Source of the DNA: Candidatus Ventricola intestinavium
GTDB lineage: Bacteria > Bacillota > Clostridia > Christensenellales > Aristaeellaceae
DNA length: 5,283 nt
Reading direction: 5' to 3'
NCBI GenBank assembly: GCA_018715105.1
Contig: DVMG01000134.1
Span: 1-5,283 of the forward strand
Under the pieces are notes generated by a model. The model did no database searches, had not been told where the DNA came from, and was given only the letters and a program-made list of their open reading frames with translations. The position numbers were made by a program, and so were the translations under genes. Shown one piece after another: positions 1-5,240 of this stretch. Numbering within the stretch: the first letter of the stretch is position 1; the number at the start of each line of letters is the position of its first letter.

Positions 1-365
1 GCATTCCGGTGCAGATGTTCCAGAATGGCGCGGCTGGCTATGGCGCCAACTCGCTGTGCGGCTGCCTGGGCGGCGCCGCTGCAGCCATCGGACTGGTGTG
101 CAGCTCGGACGATTCCAAGGCCATTCTTGCCGAGCTCATGAAGTGGTACAGGGAGAGCGAGCTGCCCACCTATGCGGGCGGCACGCCGGCGATTGCTTCC
201 GTTGTGCCCGGTTCCGTCAACTGCATTGACTCCCTGGGCCAGTTCTTTGCCGCGACCGGCATCACCAGCATGAGCGATCCGGACCGCATTAACCGTTGCG
301 CCTGCCTGGCGGCGGATACTGCGAAAAAGACGGTTGAGCTGCTCAACGCGCATTTTGGTGTGTAA
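1..365 (+). CDS. Split-Soret cytochrome-like / C-GCAxxG-C-C family protein, 3' part only
   Basis: This is the C-terminal part of a gene entering from the left edge. The frame is open from base 3 (Ile-Pro-Val-Gln-Met-Phe) to TAA at 363-365, about 120 residues. The GTG at position 9 is an internal valine, not a start. Visible features are a glycine-rich GAAGYG stretch, the cysteine motif LCGCLGGAAAAIGLVC, a WYRESELPTY segment, then NCIDSLGQF and RCACLAADTAKKTVELLN. This order of a CG-x-x-x-GA box, a Trp-Tyr/Leu-Pro segment and two late cysteine sites ending in a helix matches what I know of split-Soret cytochrome c-like and C-GCAxxG-C-C redox proteins, which are often secreted or membrane-associated in anaerobes. 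No CXXCH haem site lies in the visible part; any would be upstream. The redox role is inferred from the family; substrate and partners are unknown. The strong hairpin just downstream suggests the transcript ends there. Confidence 0.65.
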   Translation, partial: IPVQMFQNGAAGYGANSLCGCLGGAAAAIGLVCSSDDSKAILAELMKWYRESELPTYAGGTPAIASVVPGSVNCIDSLGQFFAATGITSMSDPDRINRCACLAADTAKKTVELLNAHFGV

Positions 366-387
366 TCCGAAACAGAATACCAGGAGG

Positions 388-423
388 TTCCCCGGTGTGG
401 CCGCTGCCATACCGGGGAATTTT
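388..423 (+). terminator. Strong hairpin with short T-tract, likely terminator of the upstream redox gene
   Basis: TTCCCCGGT (388-396) pairs perfectly with ACCGGGGAA (411-419). The stem extends inward by four more pairs, one of them G-T, to a 6-nt loop (401-406), giving about 13 pairs. TTTT follows at 420-423. The position 23 nt after the stop codon fits a Rho-independent terminator. The T-tract is short, and the hairpin also contains a GTG with a well-placed AGGAGG upstream, so it could instead control translation of the small ORF that starts at 395. Confidence 0.6.
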
Positions 424-553
424 GGATGTAATCGCTCCCAGCCTACCTGTAAAACGGGCGGCTCGCTCAGGGGGGTATACGCCCTTCATGCCAAGCAGAT
501 TTCCCATGAACTCCGATACGGAGGACTTTGGCGGTATCGCCGTCAACATGTGA
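395..553 (+). CDS. Candidate small protein of 52 residues, function unknown
   Basis: AGGAGG at 382-387 is followed after 7 nt by GTG (395-397), opening a frame of 52 codons that ends at TGA 551-553. The product starts MWPLPYRGILDVIAP and ends with MNSDTEDFGGIAVNM. It has a basic middle (VKRAARSGGYT), a Pro/Phe-rich stretch (PFMPSRFP) and an acidic tail. There is no obvious signal peptide, membrane segment or cysteine motif. I do not recognise a family. In favour: an ideal ribosome binding site and a position in an otherwise unexplained gap. Against: the start codon lies inside a terminator-like hairpin, codon use is mixed (GGG GGG, AGA, CTA), and the opposite strand is also open here. If real, the hairpin would mask the start and make expression conditional. 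A non-coding structured RNA is an alternative. Confidence 0.3.
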   Translation: MWPLPYRGILDVIAPSLPVKRAARSGGYTPFMPSRFPMNSDTEDFGGIAVNM

Positions 554-564
554 TCCGGTATCGG
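513..564 (+). other. Inverted-repeat block with competing pairings
   Basis: CCGATAC (513-519) is the exact complement of GTATCGG (558-564), giving a 7-bp outer stem. Inside it, GGCG GTAT CGCC (530-541) forms a small hairpin. GTATCG also occurs at 534-539, so the left arm can pair with either of two downstream copies. This suggests a structured RNA or attenuator-like segment upstream of the carboxypeptidase gene. It matches no riboswitch class I recognise. The right arm runs past the end of the candidate small ORF. Confidence 0.35.
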
Positions 565-591
565 CTGTCCTTCTGAAACAGGACCCCTTTT
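565..591 (+). terminator. Weak terminator-like hairpin ahead of the carboxypeptidase gene
   Basis: GTCCT (567-571) pairs with AGGAC (580-584) across an 8-nt loop, followed by CCC and TTTT (588-591). CTGT (565-568) can alternatively pair with ACAG (578-581). The short stem makes this a weak call. If it works, it separates the small-ORF region from the carboxypeptidase gene. The rest of 592-660 is pyrimidine-rich and shows no convincing promoter hexamers. Confidence 0.25.
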
Positions 592-667
592 GCTTGCAGA
601 GCCCCCTTAAACTCTCTCTTACATCCGCTTTCAGAATGGTTTTGCTTCATTCGAAAGGATCAACACG

Positions 668-1420
668 ATGAAATTCAGCTGTAAAACACAGACTGTGCTC
701 TGGATGGTTGCCGTGATTTTTATGATCTCCGGGATGCCGGTGCGCACCCTATCGCAGAGCAGCCCATTGCCCATCGACATCGCGATTCTGGAAGATCCGC
801 TGGACGTGCTGCGCCTGGTGAACCGGGATAACCTGCTCGACAAGGATTACCCGGATCAAACCATTGACATGTACAAATTGGAGAACGTGACCCTGCCTGT
901 GACAAAAGGCTCGCATCAACTTCGTCCGGTGGCCAACGCCGCGCTGGAGGAACTATTCAAAGCCGCGGCTGCCGAGGGCATGGAGCTGTATGTCGGGTCT
1001 TCATACCGCAGGTATCGCAATCAGGAGGTCATCTACTACAATCGAGTTAAGCGCATGGGATACGATGATGGATATTCACAAATGGCAGGCGCCTCCGAAC
1101 ACCAGATGGGCCTGGCCGCGGATGTGGTCAGCGCAGAGTATGCCGATCTGTTTCAAACGGAATTTGGCGAGACACCCGAGGGAATCTGGCTCAGAGAAAA
1201 CTGCGCGCGGTTTGGCTTTATCATTCGCTATCCTGAGGACAAAACCGACATCACAGGGGTTCGTTATGAGCCCTGGCATTTGCGCTATGTGGGGCCGGAG
1301 GCTGCGGCTTATATCATGGAAAATGACCTGACGCTGGAGGAGTTTTCGGCTTTGCGAATCATCGCGCTGGGCGAATACTACGGCGACGCGCTTGCTTTGG
1401 AAGACGAAAGCGAGCCTTAA
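668..1420 (+). CDS. VanY-type D-alanyl-D-alanine carboxypeptidase (peptidase M15B)
   Basis: This 250-residue protein should be a zinc DD-carboxypeptidase that removes the terminal D-Ala from peptidoglycan stem peptides outside the cytoplasmic membrane. Residues 11-23 (LWMVAVIFMISGM) after a short basic start form a signal peptide or membrane anchor. The M15B domain covers roughly 75-215: SSYR at 111-114, the zinc motif SEHQMGLAAD with His145 and Asp152, then EPWH with the probable catalytic Glu201 and third zinc ligand His204. All expected active-site residues are present and the length is normal. AAAGGA at 654-659 lies 8 nt before ATG 668, which supports this start. The acidic C-terminal tail (EDESEP) is unremarkable. 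No VanS/VanR, VanH/A/X or D-Ala-D-Lac ligase gene is nearby, so general wall remodelling is more likely than glycopeptide resistance. A related LD-carboxypeptidase specificity cannot be excluded. Confidence 0.9.
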   Translation: MKFSCKTQTVLWMVAVIFMISGMPVRTLSQSSPLPIDIAILEDPLDVLRLVNRDNLLDKDYPDQTIDMYKLENVTLPVTKGSHQLRPVANAALEELFKAAAAEGMELYVGSSYRRYRNQEVIYYNRVKRMGYDDGYSQMAGASEHQMGLAADVVSAEYADLFQTEFGETPEGIWLRENCARFGFIIRYPEDKTDITGVRYEPWHLRYVGPEAAAYIMENDLTLEEFSALRIIALGEYYGDALALEDESEP

Positions 1421-1467
1421 ATGTCCCCATACGCTTTCCGGCGAGAAGGGCTCTGCAGTGCGGCGAC

Positions 1468-1520
1468 GGAGAGCCGCTTTGGTTTGCTCAGGAGTGAGCG
1501 GCTCTCCCTTCAGGCTTTTT
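1468..1520 (+). terminator. Terminator-like hairpin after the carboxypeptidase gene
   Basis: GGAGAGCCGCT (1468-1478) pairs without mismatch with AGCGGCTCTCC (1497-1507), an 11-bp GC-rich stem with an 18-nt loop. TTTTT follows at 1516-1520, 8 nt after the stem, further away than is ideal. It lies about 50 nt after the carboxypeptidase stop. The left arm can alternatively pair with GGCTCT at 1449-1454, which would break this hairpin. Confidence 0.5.
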
Positions 1521-1564
1521 AACTCTATGGAATCTTTCAAACCGGAAGAATCGATTCTCTGGGC

Positions 1565-1653
1565 GGCGCAGCAACCGCCGGATGAAGGCAAAACGAAAAG
1601 GCTTGCTGCCTGCTATTTGCAGACAACAAGCCTTTTTGGCTGCGCCATTTTTT
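1565..1653 (+). terminator. Large nested hairpin, probable bidirectional terminator between convergent genes
   Basis: The outer arms GGCGCAGC (1565-1572) and GCTGCGCC (1639-1646) are exact complements. Nested within them, AAAAGGCTTG (1596-1605) pairs with CAAGCCTTTT (1627-1636), and CTGC (1610-1613) pairs with GCAG (1619-1622) at the tip. On the + strand the outer stem is followed by T6 (1648-1653), and the inner stem ends in TTTTT (1633-1637). On the - strand the inner stem ends in TTTT, then CGTTTT. It therefore can end the carboxypeptidase transcript as a second terminator and the seryl-tRNA synthetase transcript from the other side. Confidence 0.75.
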
Positions 1654-1664
1654 CCCCCCCCCCC
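1654..1664. repeat. Run of 11 cytosines
   Basis: An uninterrupted C11 tract (G11 on the other strand) directly follows T6 of the nested terminator. It lies outside both flanking genes, 88 nt beyond the seryl-tRNA synthetase stop. Tracts of this length are prone to replication slippage and to sequencing-length error. The rest of 1665-1751 holds nothing I can assign beyond a 9-codon ORF with a strong ribosome binding site (1696-1725) and a 6-bp inverted repeat around the synthetase stop codon (1746-1760). Confidence 0.9.
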
Positions 1665-1751
1665 GCGTATCGGTCTGGCACTTTGGAGGAGTTACATGCG
1701 GAAATTCACAACCCGTTTCTCATGAAGCAAAGGGGAATCCGCCTAATCCGC

Positions 1752-3032
1752 TCAGCGGATGACGGCCTTGCCGCCCATATAGGGGCGAAGAGGCTCGGGA
1801 ATGCGCACGGAACCATCCGCATTCAGGTTGTTTTCAAGGAAGGCGATGAGCATGCGCGGCGGCGCGACGCAGGTGTTGTTGAGCGTATGAGCAAAATACT
1901 TGTTTCCGTCCTTTCCCTTGACACGGATCCCCAGGCGGCGGGCCTGCGCGTCCCCCAGTGTGGAGCAACTGCCCACTTCAAAATATTTCTTTTGGCGCGG
2001 GCTCCAGGCTTCTACATCGCAGCTTTTCACTTTGAGATCGGCCAGGTCGCCCGAGCAGCATTCCAGCGTGCGGACGGGAATATCCAGCGAGCGGAAGTAG
2101 TCAACCGTGTTCTGCCAGAGGCGGTTATACCACATCATCGAATCCTCCGGTTTGCAGACGACAATCATCTCCTGCTTTTCAAACTGATGAATGCGGTAAA
2201 CGCCGCGCTCTTCGATGCCATGCGCGCCGACTTCCTTGCGGAAGCAGGGGGAGTAGCTGGTCAGCGTCTGCGGAAGCTCGTCCTCGGTGAGGATGGTATC
2301 GATGAATTTGCCGATCATCGAGTGCTCGCTTGTGCCGATCAGATACAGATCTTCCCCCTCGATCTTGTACATCATGTTTTCCATCTCGGCAAAGCTCATG
2401 ACGCCGGTAACCACGCTTGAGCGGATCATGTACGGAGGAATGCAGTAGGTAAATCCGCGGTCGATCATAAAATCGCGCGCGTAGGACAGGCAGGCGCTGT
2501 GCAGCCGGGCAATATCCCCCTTGAGGTAATAAAAACCGTTTCCGGATGTGCGGCGTGCAGAATCGATATCAATGCCGTTGAGCCTTTCCATGATGTCCAC
2601 ATGATAGGGAATCTCAAAATCCGGCACAACCGGCTCGCCGAAACGCTCGATCTCCACATTTTCCGAATCATCCCGGCCAATGGGCACGCTGGGATCGATG
2701 ATCTGCGGAATCACCTGCATGCGGCGGCGGATTTCACCGGCATACTCCTCTTCAAGCGCCTCAAGCCGGAGCAGCTCCTGCGCAATCTGCGCGACCTTTG
2801 CCTTGGCCGCCTCCGCCTCCTGCGTTTTGCCCTGCTTCATCAGGCCGCCGATCTCCTTGGAGATCACCTTGCGCTGATTGCGCAGGGAATCGGCCTGCTG
2901 CATGGCTTCACGATTTTTGCGGTCCAGCTCGATGACCTCGTCGACAAGAGGCAGTTTGCTGTCCTGAAATTTGCGTTTGATGTTTTCACGCACGACGTCG
3001 GGCGTCTTGCGAATCAAATTGATATCGATCAC
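1752..3032 (-). CDS. serS: Seryl-tRNA synthetase (class II), divergent active-site motifs
   Basis: This cytoplasmic enzyme charges tRNA-Ser with serine using ATP. The 426 residues match the family's usual length. Residues 1-110 form the N-terminal tRNA-binding arm, with a heptad-like coiled coil at about 30-105. The catalytic core holds TSEH (234-237), motif 2 at about 258-290 with FRKE (Arg265, Glu267) and HQFEKQE, then CSGDL, FEVGSCS (Glu352, Ser355), DAQARR, and motif 3 at about 383-400 with Arg393, ending LRPYMGG. Core catalytic residues are present, but the details differ from the common bacterial form: TSEHSMIG where TAEVPLTN is usual, VGAHG in the motif 2 loop, and NNTCVAPPR where GSGLAVGR is usual. 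Several of these resemble archaeal or eukaryotic enzymes. The start is GTG at 3032, reading Met-Ile-Asp-Ile-Asn-Leu, with AAAGGAAGG about 6 nt upstream and no better in-frame start. The gene stands alone and converges on the carboxypeptidase gene. Confidence 0.95.
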   Translation of the reverse strand: MIDINLIRKTPDVVRENIKRKFQDSKLPLVDEVIELDRKNREAMQQADSLRNQRKVISKEIGGLMKQGKTQEAEAAKAKVAQIAQELLRLEALEEEYAGEIRRRMQVIPQIIDPSVPIGRDDSENVEIERFGEPVVPDFEIPYHVDIMERLNGIDIDSARRTSGNGFYYLKGDIARLHSACLSYARDFMIDRGFTYCIPPYMIRSSVVTGVMSFAEMENMMYKIEGEDLYLIGTSEHSMIGKFIDTILTEDELPQTLTSYSPCFRKEVGAHGIEERGVYRIHQFEKQEMIVVCKPEDSMMWYNRLWQNTVDYFRSLDIPVRTLECCSGDLADLKVKSCDVEAWSPRQKKYFEVGSCSTLGDAQARRLGIRVKGKDGNKYFAHTLNNTCVAPPRMLIAFLENNLNADGSVRIPEPLRPYMGGKAVIR

Positions 3033-3103
3033 GGTCTACCTTCCTTTCTGCCTGCCTCAAAAAGACTGTCACGGCAAGCCCTGTACCCCATCATATCGAA
3101 AAA

Positions 3104-3132
3104 ATTATAGCCCAAACTCCGGTCTTTTGCAA
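3104..3132 (-). promoter_or_regulatory. Sigma-A type promoter of the seryl-tRNA synthetase gene
   Basis: Read on the - strand, TTGCAA (3132-3127) and a perfect TATAAT (3109-3104) are separated by exactly 17 nt. Transcription should start near 3097, giving a leader of about 65 nt before the GTG at 3032. That leader contains the AAAGGAAGG ribosome binding site but is far too short for a T-box, and no T-box consensus (GGTGGNACCGCG) is seen. Confidence 0.85.
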
Positions 3133-3153
3133 CAGGAGATCGGTGATTTGATC

Positions 3154-3207
3154 CGCGCTTTGTGCCCAATTTCATGGGCAGGGATGCACAGGCCCGCATG
3201 CAGCGCG
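3154..3207 (+). other. Branched inverted-repeat element in the divergent intergenic region
   Basis: CGCGCT (3154-3159) pairs with AGCGCG (3202-3207). Inside, TGCCCA (3163-3168) pairs with TGGGCA (3175-3180) over a 6-nt loop, and TGCA (3185-3188) can pair with TGCA (3199-3202). The result could fold as a small branched structure. It lies upstream of both divergent promoters, so it would be transcribed only from an unseen promoter. The rest of 3208-3345 shows no gene I can support; a 15-codon GTG ORF (3283-3330) is too small to call. Confidence 0.2.
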
Positions 3208-3361
3208 CCCCATGTGCCGCCGGAAATGAAAAAGAAGCGTGTAAACGCGGAATAAAAGGGTGCTCAGAAGGGGAGTGTTTCCGTGCTCGTAAGCAGGATG
3301 CATAGAATTATTTTTTACTTATTATGCTGAATGGATAAGTTCAAGCCTTAACGCATTATTT

Positions 3362-3375
3362 GCACATTTATGTGC
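3362..3375. promoter_or_regulatory. Operator-like palindrome beside the kinase promoter -10 box
   Basis: GCACAT (3362-3367) TT ATGTGC (3370-3375) is a perfect 6-bp inverted repeat with a 2-nt spacer. It ends directly at the first base of the TATAAT box, so a bound dimeric protein would cover the promoter spacer. It is too AT-rich and short to act as a terminator and has no T-tract. The binding protein is unknown; autoregulation by the encoded regulator is one possibility. Confidence 0.45.
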
Positions 3376-3381
3376 TATAAT
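3373..3381 (+). promoter_or_regulatory. Extended -10 promoter of the two-component operon
   Basis: TGCTATAAT is a perfect -10 hexamer (3376-3381) preceded by the TGn extension. No good -35 hexamer occurs at 16-18 nt upstream (the region reads CGCATTAT), which is typical of extended -10 promoters or ones needing an activator. Transcription should begin near 3388, about 33 nt before the kinase ATG. The surrounding 3300-3395 is markedly AT-rich. Confidence 0.7.
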
Positions 3382-3395
3382 AACTTAATATAAAC

Positions 3396-3405
3396 GGAAG
3401 GAAGG
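3396..3405 (+). promoter_or_regulatory. Ribosome binding site with unusual 15-nt spacing to the kinase ATG
   Basis: GGAAGGAAGG lies 15 nt before ATG 3421, longer than the usual 5-9 nt. An upstream in-frame stop (TAA 3391-3393) and the absence of another ATG/GTG/TTG in that frame leave 3421 as the only good start. A TTG at 3411 in a different frame has 5-nt spacing and opens a 31-codon ORF ending at 3506 inside the kinase gene. Confidence 0.5.
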
Positions 3406-3420
3406 CTCTTTTGCTGCGGT

Positions 3421-4530
3421 ATGAGATATGTTATAAAAAGAATAGGCGCCTCCTGCCTTCGCGTTTTAACCCCTGTCAAGCAGACCCGAAAGGAAATCCT
3501 CCATGATGTGGGCATTACAGCCGTTTCACTGATAAGCGCATCGGTTGTCTGCGGGCTGCTTAACCTGATGGGGGACAGCGAAGACGCGGCGCCTATGGTT
3601 TTTGTGCTCGCGGTGTTGGTGATCGCCAGGTTTACGGACGGCTATTTTTACAGCCTGATAGCGAGCATTCTGTCGGTTTTCAGCGTCAATTATGTGTTTG
3701 CTTATCCCTATTTTGCCTTTAATTTCACGATTACGGGGTATCCCTTTACATTTTTGACCATGTTTACGGTTTCTCTGGTCGTAGGCATGCTGACGGATCA
3801 GACCAAACGCCAGAGCCGCGTTCAGGCGGAGGCGGAAAAGGAAAAAATGAAGGCCAATCTTTTGCGCTCTGTGTCGCACGATCTGCGCACACCGCTGACC
3901 TCCATCATCGGGTCTTCGTCAGCGGTGCTTGAAAATTATGATGTGCTCAGCGACGATGTCAAAAAGGATCTGATTGGCCATGTGCGCGAAGAGGCGCAGT
4001 GGCTTGTGCGGATGGTGGAAAACATTCTCTCCGTCACGCGCATCCATGACGGCGCCGTGCGGATTAAAAAGACGCCTGAAGCCGTAGAGGAGATTGCCGC
4101 CGAGGCGGTCAGCAAATTCAGGAAGAGTTCTTCGAGCCTTCCCGTCCGGGTTCGCGTGCCATCCGAATTGATGATGGTGCCCATGGATTCGACGCTGATT
4201 GAACAGGTGCTCATCAATCTGATGGAGAACGTCGTTCAGCATGCCGGCACGGCAACGGAGATCGAGCTGCGCATCGGCGAGCAGGATGGAATGGCGTGTT
4301 TCAGTGTGCTTGACAACGGAAACGGGATTGACGAAGCGATGCTTCCGCGGCTCTTTGACGGGCTGTTTCCGCATGCCAACGAGATGACCGGCGACGGGCG
4401 GCGCAGCTTGGGAATCGGGCTTTCGGCATGCAAGAGCATTGTCAGGGCGCATGGAGGCGATATGTCGGCGGAAAACCGCCCGGAGGGCGGCGCCTGCGTC
4501 ACATTCAGATTGCCAATGGAGGAGGCTTAA
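3421..4530 (+). CDS. KdpD-like sensor histidine kinase (DUF4118), short form
   Basis: This 369-residue membrane kinase should autophosphorylate and pass phosphate to the regulator encoded next to it. Four closely spaced hydrophobic segments at about 30-50, 57-72, 74-95 and 107-125 form the DUF4118 domain of KdpD. A short linker leads to the H-box SVSHDLRTPLT with phospho-accepting His153, then the N-box INLMENVVQH (Asn266, Asn270), the G1 box DNGNGI (298-303), the F-box near LFDGLF (311-316) and the G2 box SLGIGLS (329-335). All kinase motifs are intact. The long N-terminal KdpD sensor and universal-stress-protein domains of full-length KdpD are absent, and no GAF domain separates the membrane part from the H-box. 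The gene is not truncated, since it has its own promoter and ribosome binding site. The input signal is unknown: a link to potassium is family inference, and no potassium transporter gene lies in the window. Confidence 0.92.
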   Translation: MRYVIKRIGASCLRVLTPVKQTRKEILHDVGITAVSLISASVVCGLLNLMGDSEDAAPMVFVLAVLVIARFTDGYFYSLIASILSVFSVNYVFAYPYFAFNFTITGYPFTFLTMFTVSLVVGMLTDQTKRQSRVQAEAEKEKMKANLLRSVSHDLRTPLTSIIGSSSAVLENYDVLSDDVKKDLIGHVREEAQWLVRMVENILSVTRIHDGAVRIKKTPEAVEEIAAEAVSKFRKSSSSLPVRVRVPSELMMVPMDSTLIEQVLINLMENVVQHAGTATEIELRIGEQDGMACFSVLDNGNGIDEAMLPRLFDGLFPHANEMTGDGRRSLGIGLSACKSIVRAHGGDMSAENRPEGGACVTFRLPMEEA

Positions 4531-4532
4531 CA

Positions 4533-5240
4533 ATGGCTGTCAGAGGGAAGGTGCTCATTATTGAGGATGACCGCGCGATCTGCACGTTTATGCGGCGCGT
4601 CCTGGAAGCAAACGGCTATGAAACGATCATCGTTCACACAGGCCATGAAGCGGTCAGCATCGCGGCGTCTCACTGCCCGGATGTGGTGATCCTTGATTTG
4701 GGCCTGCCGGATATGGATGGTCTGGAGGTTCTGGCCGATCTGCGCCGCTGGTCGCTGATGCCGGTGGTGGTGGTTTCGGCCCGGACCGATGAGCGGGAGA
4801 AGGTGCGCGCTCTGGACGCGGGCGCGGATGACTATATCACCAAGCCGTTTGGCACATCCGAGCTGCTGGCACGCCTGCGCACGGCAATCCGCCATACGCG
4901 CATGACAAACGGCAACGCCAGCATCGCCAAGGAAAACCGTTTTACCGCCCGCGGCCTGGTCATCGATTATGACAAATACCGTGTCTATATCGACGGGCGG
5001 GATGCTAATCTGACGCAGAACGAGTTCAAGCTCGTCGCCCTGCTGGGGCGGTATGCGGGCCGGGTGCTGACCTATGATTACCTGATCCGCGAGATCTGGG
5101 GGCCCAACAAGGCCTATGACAACCAGATCCTGCGGGTGAATATGGCAAACATCCGCCGCAAGATTGAAAAGAATCCCGCAGAGCCGCAGTATATCTTCAC
5201 CGAGGTCGGCGTGGGATACCGGATGATCGAAGGGGACTGA
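4533..5240 (+). CDS. KdpE-like response regulator, OmpR/PhoB family
   Basis: This 235-residue protein should be a DNA-binding transcription regulator phosphorylated by the upstream kinase. The receiver domain (about 5-120) has the acidic pocket Glu11-Asp12-Asp13, phospho-acceptor Asp55 in VVILDLGLPDMDG, Ser82 at the switch position and Lys104 in ITKPF. The C-terminal winged helix spans about 136-232, with LTQNEFKLVALL, a WGPN segment, LRVNMANIRRKIE and a TEVGVGYRM ending. The DLRRWSLMPVVVVSAR and WGPN segments closely resemble KdpE. ATG 4533 is chosen because GGAGGAGG (4518-4525) lies 7 nt upstream and the receiver fold starts right after it; the frame is open further upstream but only within the kinase gene. 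It begins 2 nt after the kinase stop, so translation is probably coupled. Targets are unknown. The operon promoter palindrome is a candidate site, although KdpE-type regulators often bind direct repeats. Confidence 0.95.
   Translation: MAVRGKVLIIEDDRAICTFMRRVLEANGYETIIVHTGHEAVSIAASHCPDVVILDLGLPDMDGLEVLADLRRWSLMPVVVVSARTDEREKVRALDAGADDYITKPFGTSELLARLRTAIRHTRMTNGNASIAKENRFTARGLVIDYDKYRVYIDGRDANLTQNEFKLVALLGRYAGRVLTYDYLIREIWGPNKAYDNQILRVNMANIRRKIEKNPAEPQYIFTEVGVGYRMIEGD

Noticed and set aside
343..549. Open frame of 68 codons on the - strand across the first intergenic region
   Set aside because: It runs back through the terminator-like hairpin into the end of the upstream gene and I saw no supporting ribosome binding site. 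The + strand candidate at 395-553 has better start evidence.
1421..1522. 33-codon frame starting at ATG 1421 just after the carboxypeptidase stop
   Set aside because: It has no clear ribosome binding site and its length is almost entirely the terminator-like hairpin and its flanks.
1696..2420. GGAGGAG plus a 9-codon ORF (1696-1725) overlapping by ATGA an antisense frame that stays open to 2420
   Set aside because: The start signal is attractive, but the long frame lies opposite the well-supported synthetase gene and its composition is that of a GC-rich antisense shadow. The 9-codon peptide alone is too short to support.
2499..3110. Open + strand frame opposite the 5' half of the synthetase gene
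   Set aside because: Antisense shadow; the synthetase motifs on the - strand explain the region fully.
2971..3255. 94-codon + strand frame crossing the synthetase start and its promoter
   Set aside because: It overlaps the start codon, ribosome binding site and consensus promoter of the synthetase gene and resembles no family.
3283..3330. 15-codon GTG ORF preceded by AAGGGGAG upstream of the kinase promoter
   Set aside because: It lies upstream of the only good + strand promoter, so it is probably not in the kinase transcript, and it is too short to judge.
4428..4532. Upstream extension of the regulator reading frame
   Set aside because: The extension lies inside the kinase gene. GGAGGAGG 7 nt before ATG 4533 and the start of the receiver domain fix the real start.
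3919..4533. Long - strand frame opposite the kinase gene
   Set aside because: Shadow frame; the + strand encodes all histidine kinase motifs in order.
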